This document shows positions 56,262-64,000 of a stretch of DNA of 64,000 nucleotides, one piece after another. This stretch comes from Microbacterium esteraromaticum (GTDB taxonomy: Bacteria > Actinomycetota > Actinomycetes > Actinomycetales > Microbacteriaceae). The position numbers and the translations under genes were made by a program. The number at the start of each line of letters is the position of its first letter. Position 1 is the stretch's first letter. The stretch covers positions 744,001 to 808,000 of the forward strand of contig NZ_CP043732.1 of NCBI RefSeq assembly GCF_014084045.1, given 5' to 3'. The notes below the pieces were generated by a model, which was given only the letters and a program-made list of their open reading frames with translations, was not told where the DNA came from and did no database searches.

Positions 56262-57146
56262 ATGGAGCGCTTCACCCCCGTCACCGACGACGTCCTGCTG
56301 CTGAAGGTTCCGTTCGCCGTCGTCTGGACCGGTGTCGTGCTGGTGCTCGACGACGACGGGCCGATCCTCGTCGACAGCGGGGGCAGCGCCGAGACCGTGG
56401 ATTCGACGATCGTGCCGGCGCTCCGCGCCCTCGGGCTCGAGCTCTCCGACATCCGCTGCGTGCTCGCGACGCACATCCACGGCGATCACGTCGGCGGAAT
56501 CGCGCGCATGCGGGAGCTCGCACCGTCGATCTCGGTAGGCGTGCTGCGCGAATCCCGGCAGCGCATGCGCGACCCGCACCGCTACAGCCGTGAGATCCGG
56601 GCGCGGTTCCCCGAGCACAGCCCCGAGCCGCCCGCCGTGCTCGACGGCGTCGAACCGGATCTGCTGCTCGACGACGGCGACCTGGTCGGCCCTCTGCGGG
56701 TGATCCACACGCCCGGGCATGACGTCGACGCGTGCTGCTTCTTCGACACCCGCTCCGGCACTCTGATCACCGGCGACTCGCTGCAGCTGAACGGCACTCT
56801 CTCGCAGGGCTGCGCCCTGCTGTTCGATCCCGCGCGCTATCTCACCTCCCTGCACCGGCTGCTCGACCTGCCCGTGCAGAACATCGTGTGCGGGCATCCG
56901 TATCTGCCGCTGGGCGAGCTCGCCATCGGCGAGCGAGAGGCGCGCAAGTTCCTCGCGACGTGCATCGGGTGCTACGAACACGATCGCGGCCTCGTCGCCG
57001 GGATGGCGAGTGCGGGCGTGACCGATCCGCTCGCCGTCGCCCGCGCGCTGGTCGCGCAGGTCGGCGGTGCCGAACCCGAGAAGATGTTCCTGCCCATGCA
57101 CACCGTGGCCGCCTACCAGGAGGCGGCCGAGAAGGAGCAGTCATGA
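56262..57146 (+). CDS. Metallo-beta-lactamase fold hydrolase
   Basis: This 294-residue cytoplasmic MBL-fold protein has the metal motif HIHGDH at residues 71-76 (VLATHIHGDHVGGIARM), IHTPGHDVDACCFFD with the next His, LITGDSLQLNG with the bridging Asp, and VCGHPYLP with the last His. The start is four bases after the preceding stop, and its end overlaps the SDR gene (ATGA). As part of a polyol operon it could hydrolyse a lactone or a diketo-cyclitol ring, like Thermotoga IolN. Other MBL functions cannot be excluded. Confidence 0.88.
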   Translation: MERFTPVTDDVLLLKVPFAVVWTGVVLVLDDDGPILVDSGGSAETVDSTIVPALRALGLELSDIRCVLATHIHGDHVGGIARMRELAPSISVGVLRESRQRMRDPHRYSREIRARFPEHSPEPPAVLDGVEPDLLLDDGDLVGPLRVIHTPGHDVDACCFFDTRSGTLITGDSLQLNGTLSQGCALLFDPARYLTSLHRLLDLPVQNIVCGHPYLPLGELAIGEREARKFLATCIGCYEHDRGLVAGMASAGVTDPLAVARALVAQVGGAEPEKMFLPMHTVAAYQEAAEKEQS

Positions 57147-57931
57147 AGTCGGCGCTGATCACCGGAGCCTCGCGGGGAATCGGAGCGGGATGCGCGCTCG
57201 CCTTCGCGCGCGAGGGGTACGCCGTCGGCATCAACCACCGCTCCTCCGAAGACGATGCCGAGCGCGTCGCCGAGCAGTGCCGCGACCTCGGCGTCGAGGC
57301 CGAGGTCTTCGCGGCCGACGTGTCGGACGCCGGTGAGGCTCAGGCGATGGTGCAGAGCTTCGTCGAGCGCTTCGGTCGCATCGATGCGCTGATCAACAAC
57401 GCCGGCGGCGCTCTGCGGATGCCGCGCGGCGGCTTCGTCGACATGCCCCTGGAGTACTGGGACAGCCAGATCGCACTCAACCTGAGCGCCGCGTCGTACT
57501 GCGCGCAGGCGGCCGCCAGGTCGATGATCACGGCAGGCGTTCACGGCGCCATCATCAACGTCTCGTCGATCCACGGCGATGTCACCTGGGTGCGCCGCAA
57601 GTCGCTGCCGTACTCGGCGGCGAAGGGCGGACTCAACATGCTGACGAAGTCGCTGGCGGTGGAGCTCATCTCGTACGGGATCAACGTCAACGGCATCGCG
57701 CCGGGCCTCATCCACACCAAAGCGCTCGATCGATACTCCGAGCGCGATCTCGAGGCCTTCAACCGCAAGATCCCGTTCGGCGGGGGCGGCACGCCCGCCG
57801 ACATCGCCGAGGTCGCGGTGTTCCTCGCCGACAAGAGCCGAAGCCGGTTCATCGTCGGCCAGACGATCACGGTCGACGGGGGCCAGTCGATCGACGGTTC
57901 GATCGACGCCATGCTCGACGACCCGTACTGA
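57143..57931 (+). CDS. SDR family oxidoreductase
   Basis: This 262-residue short-chain dehydrogenase has TGASRGIG at residues 8-15, NNAGGALRMPRGGFVDMP, NVSSIHGDVTWVRR, YSAAKGG with the catalytic Tyr/Lys, GIAPGLIHTKALDRYSERD and a C-terminal VGQTITVDGGQSIDGS. It resembles 3-oxoacyl-ACP reductase and glucose/ribitol dehydrogenase relatives. It is the last gene of the operon and is followed by a strong terminator. It probably interconverts a keto and hydroxyl group of the polyol intermediate. Confidence 0.9.
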   Translation: MKSALITGASRGIGAGCALAFAREGYAVGINHRSSEDDAERVAEQCRDLGVEAEVFAADVSDAGEAQAMVQSFVERFGRIDALINNAGGALRMPRGGFVDMPLEYWDSQIALNLSAASYCAQAAARSMITAGVHGAIINVSSIHGDVTWVRRKSLPYSAAKGGLNMLTKSLAVELISYGINVNGIAPGLIHTKALDRYSERDLEAFNRKIPFGGGGTPADIAEVAVFLADKSRSRFIVGQTITVDGGQSIDGSIDAMLDDPY

Positions 57932-57955
57932 CCGGCGCATTACGCGTGATCCGAC

Positions 57956-57985
57956 GCCCGGCAGGTCGCCATTGACCTGCCGGGC
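57956..57985 (+). terminator. Hairpin terminator after the polyol operon
   Basis: GCCCGGCAGGTC (57956-57967) pairs perfectly with GACCTGCCGGGC (57974-57985) around GCCATT, followed by GTTCT, 25 bases after the SDR stop. Confidence 0.88.
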
Positions 57986-58017
57986 GTTCTCGCCTATGGT
58001 GACTTCCGAGTTACCTT

Positions 58018-58076
58018 AACATACTGTTGTCCATACATTTGCACGATCGTCATGTCATCCTCGACGTCGAGGATGA
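58018..58076 (+). promoter_or_regulatory. Upstream region of the GH43 gene with 22-bp palindrome
   Basis: AACATACTG (58018-58026) matches the RACATANTR motif of the polyol promoters, in an AT-rich stretch likely to hold the promoter. TCATCCTCGACGTCGAGGAT, continuing GA (58055-58076), is a perfect 22-bp palindrome about 40 bases before the start. It could be an operator or an mRNA leader hairpin. Confidence 0.5.
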
Positions 58077-58118
58077 GAGCCGCGCTCGTGACCTGACACC
58101 CACCCCGAGGACTCCCCC

Positions 58119-61100
58119 ATGGCTCGCCGAACACGCTCGCTGCTCTCATCCATCGCAATACTGGCCCTCACCTTGGCCGGGCTGACGGCGACAGCCGCAG
58201 CCGCCTCGGCGGCCGCCGGAACCACGGTGTATCTCGCCGCGGCATCCGGCGACGACCAGGCATCCGGCACCGATCCAGCCCAGCCGGTCCGCTCGCTCGA
58301 CCGCGCGCTCGCACTCGTCGCAGACGGGGGCGGGCGCGTCGTGCTGATGGACGACTACCGTCTCAGCGCCAGCCTCACCGAACCGGCGCACACCGAGAAG
58401 ATCCTCATCACCAGCGACGACGGCGAGCGCGCTTACCCAGGCCGTCTCGTGTTCGGCGACACCGCGTTCATCGAGTACAACCTCAGCGGTCCCACCGACT
58501 TCGCCGATCTCACCGTGGTCACCTCGCAGTGGGCCGTGTTCGCGGCGAACTTCCACCCGATCGCCTTCGGCGAGGGCATGAAGATGGTCAGCACCCCCAA
58601 GGACGGCGTGCGCCAGGTCTTCGTCGTCGGCGGGTACCACGGCCCGTCGGCCGACGACACCGTGCTCGACGCCGACTCGCACATCACGATCGGATCGGGC
58701 ACGTTCTACAAGGTGGCCGGCTTCAGCCGCGGCAAGGGCGTCGGCACCCAGACGTACACCGGCACCTCGCACATCACGATGACCGGCGGCATCGTGCAGG
58801 AGATCTTCGGCGCCTCGCTCGAGAACCACTACTCGGGCAGCACCAGGATCGCGATGAGCGGCGGCCGCGTCGGCACGCTGCACACCGCGGGCGACGTCAC
58901 CCGCTACATCGTCGGCTCAGCATCCGTCGAGCTGACCGGCGGCAACGTCAACACGATCGACATCAACAACGTCGTCGAAGACGTCGACCTCACGCTGGGT
59001 CACGCCACGTGGGGCGCCATCAAGGCGGCGAACGCCTGGGGCGGTGAGGACCGTCATCAGCAGATCCTCGCCTTCGCCCCGGTGCGCACGGTGCGCTTCG
59101 CCGGGCAGTACGTCGACCAGGAGCAGGTCGCCGCGCTCCGAGACATCTTCGACGTGCTGATCAACACCGCCGACGTGCGGGTGAGCGCAGGCGGCTCGGG
59201 CACCGAATGCACCGTCGCCTCTCCGTGCGGAAGCCTGCAGACGGCCCTCGGCCTGCTCGCGGCGGACGGCGGCGCAATCACGATCAGCGGCGCCGTCCCG
59301 TGGGATGTCGACCCCGCCACCCTCGCCGCCGGAGCCGGAAGCGTCAGCTTCGTCGGCGACGGCACGGCGGCCATCTCGTTCCCGGCGGGCACCGAGGCGC
59401 GGCTCGCGCGCGACGTGACCTTCACCTCCCTCGCACTCGCGAACGAGGGCCCGCTCACGCTGCTGGCCGACGGCGCCGATCTCACGATCGGCGACGGAGT
59501 GACCGTGGCGGATGCGGATCAGGCGAGCCTCGCGGGAGTCAGCGACAGCGCATCCATCACGGTGCGATCCGGCACGTTCTCGCGCGTCGTGGGCATCACC
59601 GGACTGACCGGCGACTTCGCCGGAAGCACCGAGGTCACGATCGCAGGCGGCGAGGTCGTGCAGCTGTGGGCCGGCACCGATCAGAAGCACGCCGTGGCGA
59701 ACGCGACAGTGACGGTCTCGGGGGGAACGGTGCGCAAGCTCACCGCCTCCGGAGCACGGATAACGTCGTCGCTGACGGCGCGGTTCATCACCGGCCAGGT
59801 CGCCCGTGCGGATCTGCGCGGGGTCGACGGCGAGGCGCGAGTGCGCCTGGGTGCCGCCAAGGTGGGTTCCATCTCGGTCGACGGCTGGGCGCCGGCGGAC
59901 GATGCGGAGCGCATCCTGACCCGTCTGCCCGGAGCAGACAGCAAGCTCGCAGCCAAGATCGCGTCGGCCTTCACGACCGTGCGCGACGACGAGGTCGTCT
60001 ACGTCTCGGCGACCGGAACCGGCGACGGCAGCAGCCCTGCCCACGCCGCCGGCGAGCTGAAGACCGCGATCGCCGCCCTCTCAGGCGACGGGCGGGTCGT
60101 GCTCACTGACGGACTCACCGTCGACGGCACCGATCTCGGCTCGCACAGCGCGAGCGTGGTGCTGACCTCCGACGACGGCGACATCGACTTCGCCGCCGAC
60201 GGCGCCGCTCTGCAGATCGAGGGCGCGGTGCGCCTGGGCGGTCCGACCACGATCGAGAAGCTGCTGCTGCAGTCGCCGACCATCAACGGAACCATCTACG
60301 CGATGGGTCACCCGCTGACGATCGGCACCGAGGTGCGCACCGAGTTCACCCGGCGCGGAGAGACGCTCATCGGCATCGTCGGCGGCCGCGACGACACGAC
60401 TGCCACCGCCACCTCGTCGGTCACCGTCAAGGGCGGTGAGTGGTCGTCGCTTCGCGGCGGCACCGACAACAGCGGCGCGTCGACGAGCGGCTCGCGCATC
60501 GATGTCAGGGTCGAGGGCGGCACGTTCCAGGGTCCGGTCGTGCTCGCTCACCGCGGCACCGGCTCTGGCGATGTCGCGGCGACCATCACGGGCGGAACGT
60601 TCACGCAGGGCGTGTACGCCGTGTATGAGGAGGACGCACGCCCCTACTCGGCCGACTACGACGTCGACCTGACGGTGAGCGGCGGCGAGTTCTGGGCCAC
60701 GATCGCCCCGGCGAAGTCGCGCTCGACGGTGCTTGCCGGCACCTTCGACCTCACCGTGAGCGGCGGCACCTTCGCGCACCTGACGGATCTGCTGGGCAGC
60801 GAGGGCTTTGCGGGCAGCATGGCGAGCACACTGAGCGTCGACCCCGCCGTCGACATCACGGCGCCGCCGACGGGAGAGCTGACGTTCACCAACCCGCTCG
60901 TGCGAGCTGCCGACCCGTACATGTTCGTGCATCAGGGGCAGTACTACTTCATCGCCACCGGCGGCACGACGCTGTCGCTGTACAAGGTCGCGAACCCCGC
61001 CGACCTGTCGCAGGCGGTCGGGTCGGTGATCTACGCGCCCGATGACATGGCCAACCTGTGGTCTCCCGAGATCCACCACCTCTCGTCGGACGAGGTCGGA

Positions 61101-61952
61101 GAGGAGAACGCCGGCTGGTACCTGTACCTCTCGGCAGCGCAGCTCGGCGAGGGAGCGGCCGAGGGCCAGCGGCAGTACGTGCTGAAGGCTCTCGACGGAG
61201 ACGATCTGTTCGGCCGCTGGGGCGACCCGGTGACGGGTGAGGTCGATGTGGCGCGACGCATCACCAACGTCGACCACGCCGACTTCAACGCCGAGAGCTT
61301 CGTGGCGGGCATCTCGCTGATGCGCGTCGCCGGCGAGACGCACATCACCTATGTCGCCGAGGTCGGTCGAGGCACCTCGGACTTCCATCAGACGATCAAC
61401 ATGAGCCGCATCGTCAACCCCTGGACGCTCAAGGGCGACCCGACCATCATCACCCGCTCGGAGTACGACTGGGAGGAGCACGGCTACGCGCAGTCGACCA
61501 GCGACCCGAACATGTGGTGGCCGAAGGTCGTCGAAGGAGCGACTGCGGTCTACGGCCACGACGGAGAGGTCTATCTCGCCTACTCCGCCAGCGGCTACTG
61601 GACGATCTACTATGCGATCGGCTACCTCAAGTACGTCGGCGGCGATCCGATGGATGCGGCCAACTGGGTGAAGAACCCGACCCCGATCATGAGCAAGAAC
61701 TCAGAGGTCACGGGTACGGGCACCGGTCCGAACTTCACCGACCACGAGGGCACCGACTGGTTCATGTTCCAGGCTCGCCCCGGCACGTCGACCACCACGG
61801 CGCGCTATGCGTTCATCGAGCCCTACGTCGCCGACGGCGACGGCCTGCGGATCGGCGACGGATCGGGACACCCCGCACCGCTGTCGAAGACGTACACGAT
61901 GAGCGTGAACCCGATCCCCCTGGCCGACAAGATCAGCGGCTTCACCTCCTGA
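58119..61952 (+). CDS. Secreted beta-helix / GH43 multidomain glycoside hydrolase
   Basis: This 1277-residue exported protein has a signal peptide (RRTRSLLSSIAILALTLAG, cleavage probably after AASA). Three related modules, starting near residues 33, 350 and 627, begin with V-Y-x-A/S-x-x-G-x-G-x-x-x-P (TVYLAAASGDDQASGTDPAQ, SAGGSGTECTVASPCGSLQT, VYVSATGTGDGSSPAHAAGE). They continue as Gly/Thr-rich repeats such as ITMTGGIVQEIFG and TVSGGTVRKL, a right-handed beta-helix pattern. From about residue 925 is a GH43-like five-bladed propeller: NPLVRAADPYMFVHQGQYYF (general base Asp), MANLWSPEIHHLSS and GPNFTDHEGTDWFMFQAR. It probably debranches arabinose- or xylose-containing polysaccharide outside the cell. 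Confidence 0.85.
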   Translation: MARRTRSLLSSIAILALTLAGLTATAAAASAAAGTTVYLAAASGDDQASGTDPAQPVRSLDRALALVADGGGRVVLMDDYRLSASLTEPAHTEKILITSDDGERAYPGRLVFGDTAFIEYNLSGPTDFADLTVVTSQWAVFAANFHPIAFGEGMKMVSTPKDGVRQVFVVGGYHGPSADDTVLDADSHITIGSGTFYKVAGFSRGKGVGTQTYTGTSHITMTGGIVQEIFGASLENHYSGSTRIAMSGGRVGTLHTAGDVTRYIVGSASVELTGGNVNTIDINNVVEDVDLTLGHATWGAIKAANAWGGEDRHQQILAFAPVRTVRFAGQYVDQEQVAALRDIFDVLINTADVRVSAGGSGTECTVASPCGSLQTALGLLAADGGAITISGAVPWDVDPATLAAGAGSVSFVGDGTAAISFPAGTEARLARDVTFTSLALANEGPLTLLADGADLTIGDGVTVADADQASLAGVSDSASITVRSGTFSRVVGITGLTGDFAGSTEVTIAGGEVVQLWAGTDQKHAVANATVTVSGGTVRKLTASGARITSSLTARFITGQVARADLRGVDGEARVRLGAAKVGSISVDGWAPADDAERILTRLPGADSKLAAKIASAFTTVRDDEVVYVSATGTGDGSSPAHAAGELKTAIAALSGDGRVVLTDGLTVDGTDLGSHSASVVLTSDDGDIDFAADGAALQIEGAVRLGGPTTIEKLLLQSPTINGTIYAMGHPLTIGTEVRTEFTRRGETLIGIVGGRDDTTATATSSVTVKGGEWSSLRGGTDNSGASTSGSRIDVRVEGGTFQGPVVLAHRGTGSGDVAATITGGTFTQGVYAVYEEDARPYSADYDVDLTVSGGEFWATIAPAKSRSTVLAGTFDLTVSGGTFAHLTDLLGSEGFAGSMASTLSVDPAVDITAPPTGELTFTNPLVRAADPYMFVHQGQYYFIATGGTTLSLYKVANPADLSQAVGSVIYAPDDMANLWSPEIHHLSSDEVGEENAGWYLYLSAAQLGEGAAEGQRQYVLKALDGDDLFGRWGDPVTGEVDVARRITNVDHADFNAESFVAGISLMRVAGETHITYVAEVGRGTSDFHQTINMSRIVNPWTLKGDPTIITRSEYDWEEHGYAQSTSDPNMWWPKVVEGATAVYGHDGEVYLAYSASGYWTIYYAIGYLKYVGGDPMDAANWVKNPTPIMSKNSEVTGTGTGPNFTDHEGTDWFMFQARPGTSTTTARYAFIEPYVADGDGLRIGDGSGHPAPLSKTYTMSVNPIPLADKISGFTS

Positions 61953-62104
61953 GTCCGCTGCCCCGGCCCCGGCCCCGCCCCCGTCGGCCGGGCCGGGGCA
62001 GCTCCTCGTCGGCCGGGGCGACCCCGCGTCGGCCGCGGCGGCCTCCGCATCGGCCTGGTGCGGTTCTCATCGACGACGGACGGTCTCTCATCCCGGCGGA
62101 CGAC

Positions 62105-62138
62105 CGAGCCCACGACGGTCTTCACCGTCGTGGGCTCG
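62105..62138. terminator. Bidirectional 15-bp stem terminator
   Basis: CGAGCCCACGACGGT (62105-62119) pairs perfectly with ACCGTCGTGGGCTCG (62124-62138) around CTTC, between the convergent GH43 and aldose-epimerase-like genes. The preceding 61960-62060 is G/C-rich CCGGCC/GTCGGCC repeats with no gene. Confidence 0.88.
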
Positions 62139-62150
62139 GGCCGTCTCCCG

Positions 62151-63128
62151 TCAGGCGGGGATGACCGACAGCGTGACGGTCTTCGTCACGGTCGCGCCGG
62201 GCTGGATGGTCGTCGCCGTGCCGGTCAGCTCGCGCGCACGGCGCACTCCGCTCGGATAACCGCTCGCGGGTTCGAGGGCGAGCGAGTGCGCCGCCCCGAA
62301 CCACGGGTAGTCCTGCCTGCCGCCGGCCTCGTACCAGTACCAGGCGAACGGGAAGTCCTCGCGACTCCACTCGAGCTGCACGCCGAGGCCGAGCTCGGGA
62401 TTGCGGATGCGCGCGCGCACCTGCTCGTCATCGAACGATCCCAGGAACGCCAGCCGTGACACCCCGCTGCGATCGGCGTCGAGCCGACCGAGGTCGTGGT
62501 GCGAGCCGTCGGTCTCGTTGTGGTCCGGCCAGCGCGGGGGCGCCACGGTCGGCGGCACGTCGTCGGGCATGTCGGGGTTCACCACGCATCCGGTGATCTC
62601 GACCGTCGTCGCCGGGCCGATCAGCGGCTCTCCGAAAGCCGGATGCTGGCACCAGAGCACATCGACGGGGCGCGCGCCCACATGAGTCACCGTCTCGGTG
62701 ACCGTCACGCGGGCATCAGCCACTATCACGCGCTTCGACACGATGAACGGGCTGCGCGCGAGCGTCGCGCGCATCACGATCCCGCCATCGACGACCTCCG
62801 CGTCGAACGGCGCGAGCCAGGTCTCGCCGTGGAATCCCCAGTCCACGCCGTGCTCGACGCTCGCCCGTCCGGCGTTCGGGAACATCGTGTTCCACCCGCC
62901 GCCGGAGCGATCGAGGGCCAGCGCCTCGGGAACGCCCGGAAGAGGCAGGGCGTAGGGCGGCCGCAGGCCCCAGCGCGGAGTCCACAGCAGGTCCACACCG
63001 GTCGGTCGATGGGCGATCGCGTGCACGTCGCCGCCCTTGGCGGGGATGACGGTGACATCGACCTCGGAGGTCGAGAGGCGATGCGCCTCCCACCCCGAGA
63101 CGGTGATGATCCGGTGATCGAAAGTCAT
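62151..63128 (-). CDS. Aldose 1-epimerase-like (galactose mutarotase fold) protein
   Basis: This 325-residue mutarotase-fold protein has VTVIPAKGGDVHAIAHRPTG, LLWTPRWGLRPPYALPLPG, GGWNTMFPNAGRASVEHG and WGFHGETWLAPF, with His in the last. WCQHPAFGEPLIGP carries another His, and the C-terminal HSLALEPASGYPSG carries the likely Glu. It differs from GalM at 19105-20040 and is closer to uncharacterised DUF4432-like proteins. It lies 17 bases after a sugar ABC permease, so it probably handles the anomer of the imported sugar. The start is at MTFDHRIITVSG. Confidence 0.78.
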   Translation of the reverse strand: MTFDHRIITVSGWEAHRLSTSEVDVTVIPAKGGDVHAIAHRPTGVDLLWTPRWGLRPPYALPLPGVPEALALDRSGGGWNTMFPNAGRASVEHGVDWGFHGETWLAPFDAEVVDGGIVMRATLARSPFIVSKRVIVADARVTVTETVTHVGARPVDVLWCQHPAFGEPLIGPATTVEITGCVVNPDMPDDVPPTVAPPRWPDHNETDGSHHDLGRLDADRSGVSRLAFLGSFDDEQVRARIRNPELGLGVQLEWSREDFPFAWYWYEAGGRQDYPWFGAAHSLALEPASGYPSGVRRARELTGTATTIQPGATVTKTVTLSVIPA

Positions 63129-63145
63129 CGGTGGTTCCGCTCCTG

Positions 63146-64000
63146 TCAGCGCAGCCCTGCGCGCGCCATCGACTGCATGAACTGCCGCTGGAAGATGAGG
63201 AAGACGATCAGGATCGGGATGAGCGACGAGACCGATCCCGCCAGTGCCGGCCCGAGCGACACGGTGCCGTCCTCCGACATGAACCTCGTGAGACCGAGCG
63301 GGATGGTGAACTTCGACTCGTCGGTGATCATGATCAGCGCGCTCTCGAAGTCGTTCCACGTGGCGTCGAAGATCAGGATGGCGAGGGCAGCGAGCATCGG
63401 ACGCGACAGCGGCAGGTAGATGTGGAAGAAGATGCGCCACTCGCTCGCGCCGTCCAGTCGTGCCGCCTCGCCCAGCTCCCGTGGCGCCGAGGCGAAGTGC
63501 TGTCTCAGCAGGAATGTCGAGAACACCGAGGCGAGGCCTGGCAGGATCAGCGCCCACAGCGTGTCGTAGAGACCGATCTGGCGGAAGAACATGAACCGCG
63601 GCACCAGCAGCAGCTGGGCGGGCACCATCGACGTCGCCAGGAACGCGATGAACAGCACGTTCTGGCCCTTGAACTTCAACTGCCCGAAGGCGTAGCCGGC
63701 GAGGGTGACGACCGCGAGCTGGCCGATGATGGTGGCGACGACGACGATCGTGGAGTTGCCGAAGTAGCGCACCATCGAGCGCTCGCCGAACCATACGTTG
63801 ATGTAGTTCGCCCACACCATCGGGTCGGGGATCCACCGCAGGGGCATCTCGAAGATGTCGCCGTTGGCCTTCAGCGATGACGAGAGCATCCACAGGAAGG
63901 GGGTGAGGAACAGCAGGGCGATGGCCGACATGATCAGGCCGCGCACCCACCACGCGAGGCGCTCGCGGCGCCTGCGTCGAAGCTGACCCGGGCGCGGGGT
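63146..64000 (-). CDS. ABC sugar importer permease (MalG type), 5' end off window
   Basis: The visible 285 residues of this CUT1 permease have a basic N-terminal segment (QLRRRRRERLAWWVRGLIM) that stays open to the window edge, so the start lies outside. Membrane helices include SAIALLFLTPFLWMLSSSL, TIVVVATIIGQLAVVTLAGY and the EAA loop ARLDGASEWRIFFHIYLPLSRPML. It ends AGLR. The second permease and binding protein would be expected to the right. Cargo could be oligosaccharide from GH43 action or a polyol. Confidence 0.93.
   Translation of the reverse strand, partial: TPRPGQLRRRRRERLAWWVRGLIMSAIALLFLTPFLWMLSSSLKANGDIFEMPLRWIPDPMVWANYINVWFGERSMVRYFGNSTIVVVATIIGQLAVVTLAGYAFGQLKFKGQNVLFIAFLATSMVPAQLLLVPRFMFFRQIGLYDTLWALILPGLASVFSTFLLRQHFASAPRELGEAARLDGASEWRIFFHIYLPLSRPMLAALAILIFDATWNDFESALIMITDESKFTIPLGLTRFMSEDGTVSLGPALAGSVSSLIPILIVFLIFQRQFMQSMARAGLR

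Overview
The window is high-GC DNA from an actinobacterium. Gene content and the dispersed intergenic repeats suggest Microbacteriaceae, most likely Microbacterium; this is an inference, because no rRNA or species marker is present. No tRNA, rRNA, CRISPR array, IS element or prophage gene was seen. It reads as a chromosomal segment specialised for breaking down branched-chain or fatty acyl-CoAs, pentoses and arabinan, propionate, and an inositol-like polyol.

Layout. 1-5.5 kb: a partial repeat-bearing gene after etfBA (electron-transfer flavoprotein), a MarR regulator, an SRPBCC protein, a DUF1905/YdeI-like gene between two long palindromes, an Imm-5-like gene and an enoyl-CoA hydratase. 5.7-9.3 kb: mmsA, acyl-CoA dehydrogenase and mmsB, the late steps of valine catabolism, for which etfBA could carry electrons. 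9.5-15.1 kb: a secreted M6 metalloprotease, a MerR-PP2C fusion with a textbook MerR promoter, and a thiolase. 15.2-19.1 kb: divergent ROK regulator and xylAB. 19.1-25.2 kb: an araDBA-galM operon with a LacI regulator. 25.3-36.6 kb: an alditol oxidase, then an arabinan-type operon with its own LacI regulator (sulfatase, ABC importer without ATPase, GH1-like, GH93-like, GH51). araD and the GH51 gene each carry an apparent one-base deletion. 36.7-42 kb: an aldo-keto reductase and prpDBC (2-methylcitrate cycle) with a GntR regulator that has no stop codon of its own. 42-48 kb: PadR-DUF1048-ABC exporter operon, divergent EamA/CGNR pair, VOC protein, Cds1-like cysteine desulfhydrase and an ACT-domain protein.

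48.3-58 kb is the most unusual part. Two gene runs, read outward from a 34-bp divergent promoter region plus a second promoter, encode two Gfo/Idh/MocA dehydrogenases, a Zn-dependent alcohol dehydrogenase, a metallo-beta-lactamase-fold hydrolase, an AP-endonuclease-2-type TIM barrel, two SDRs, an IolC-like PfkB kinase, a DUF2090 aldolase and a UTRA-type GntR regulator. The set resembles the Thermotoga IolG-IolM-IolN-IolO route joined to the kinase and aldolase of the classical inositol pathway, while IolB and IolD are absent. It is followed by a secreted 1277-residue protein with three beta-helix-like modules and a GH43 domain, an aldose-epimerase-like protein and the start of a sugar ABC transporter running off the right edge.

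Most operons are joined by 4-base ATGA or GTGA overlaps. Many first genes have a -10-like hexamer 6-8 bases before the start codon, suggesting leaderless mRNAs.
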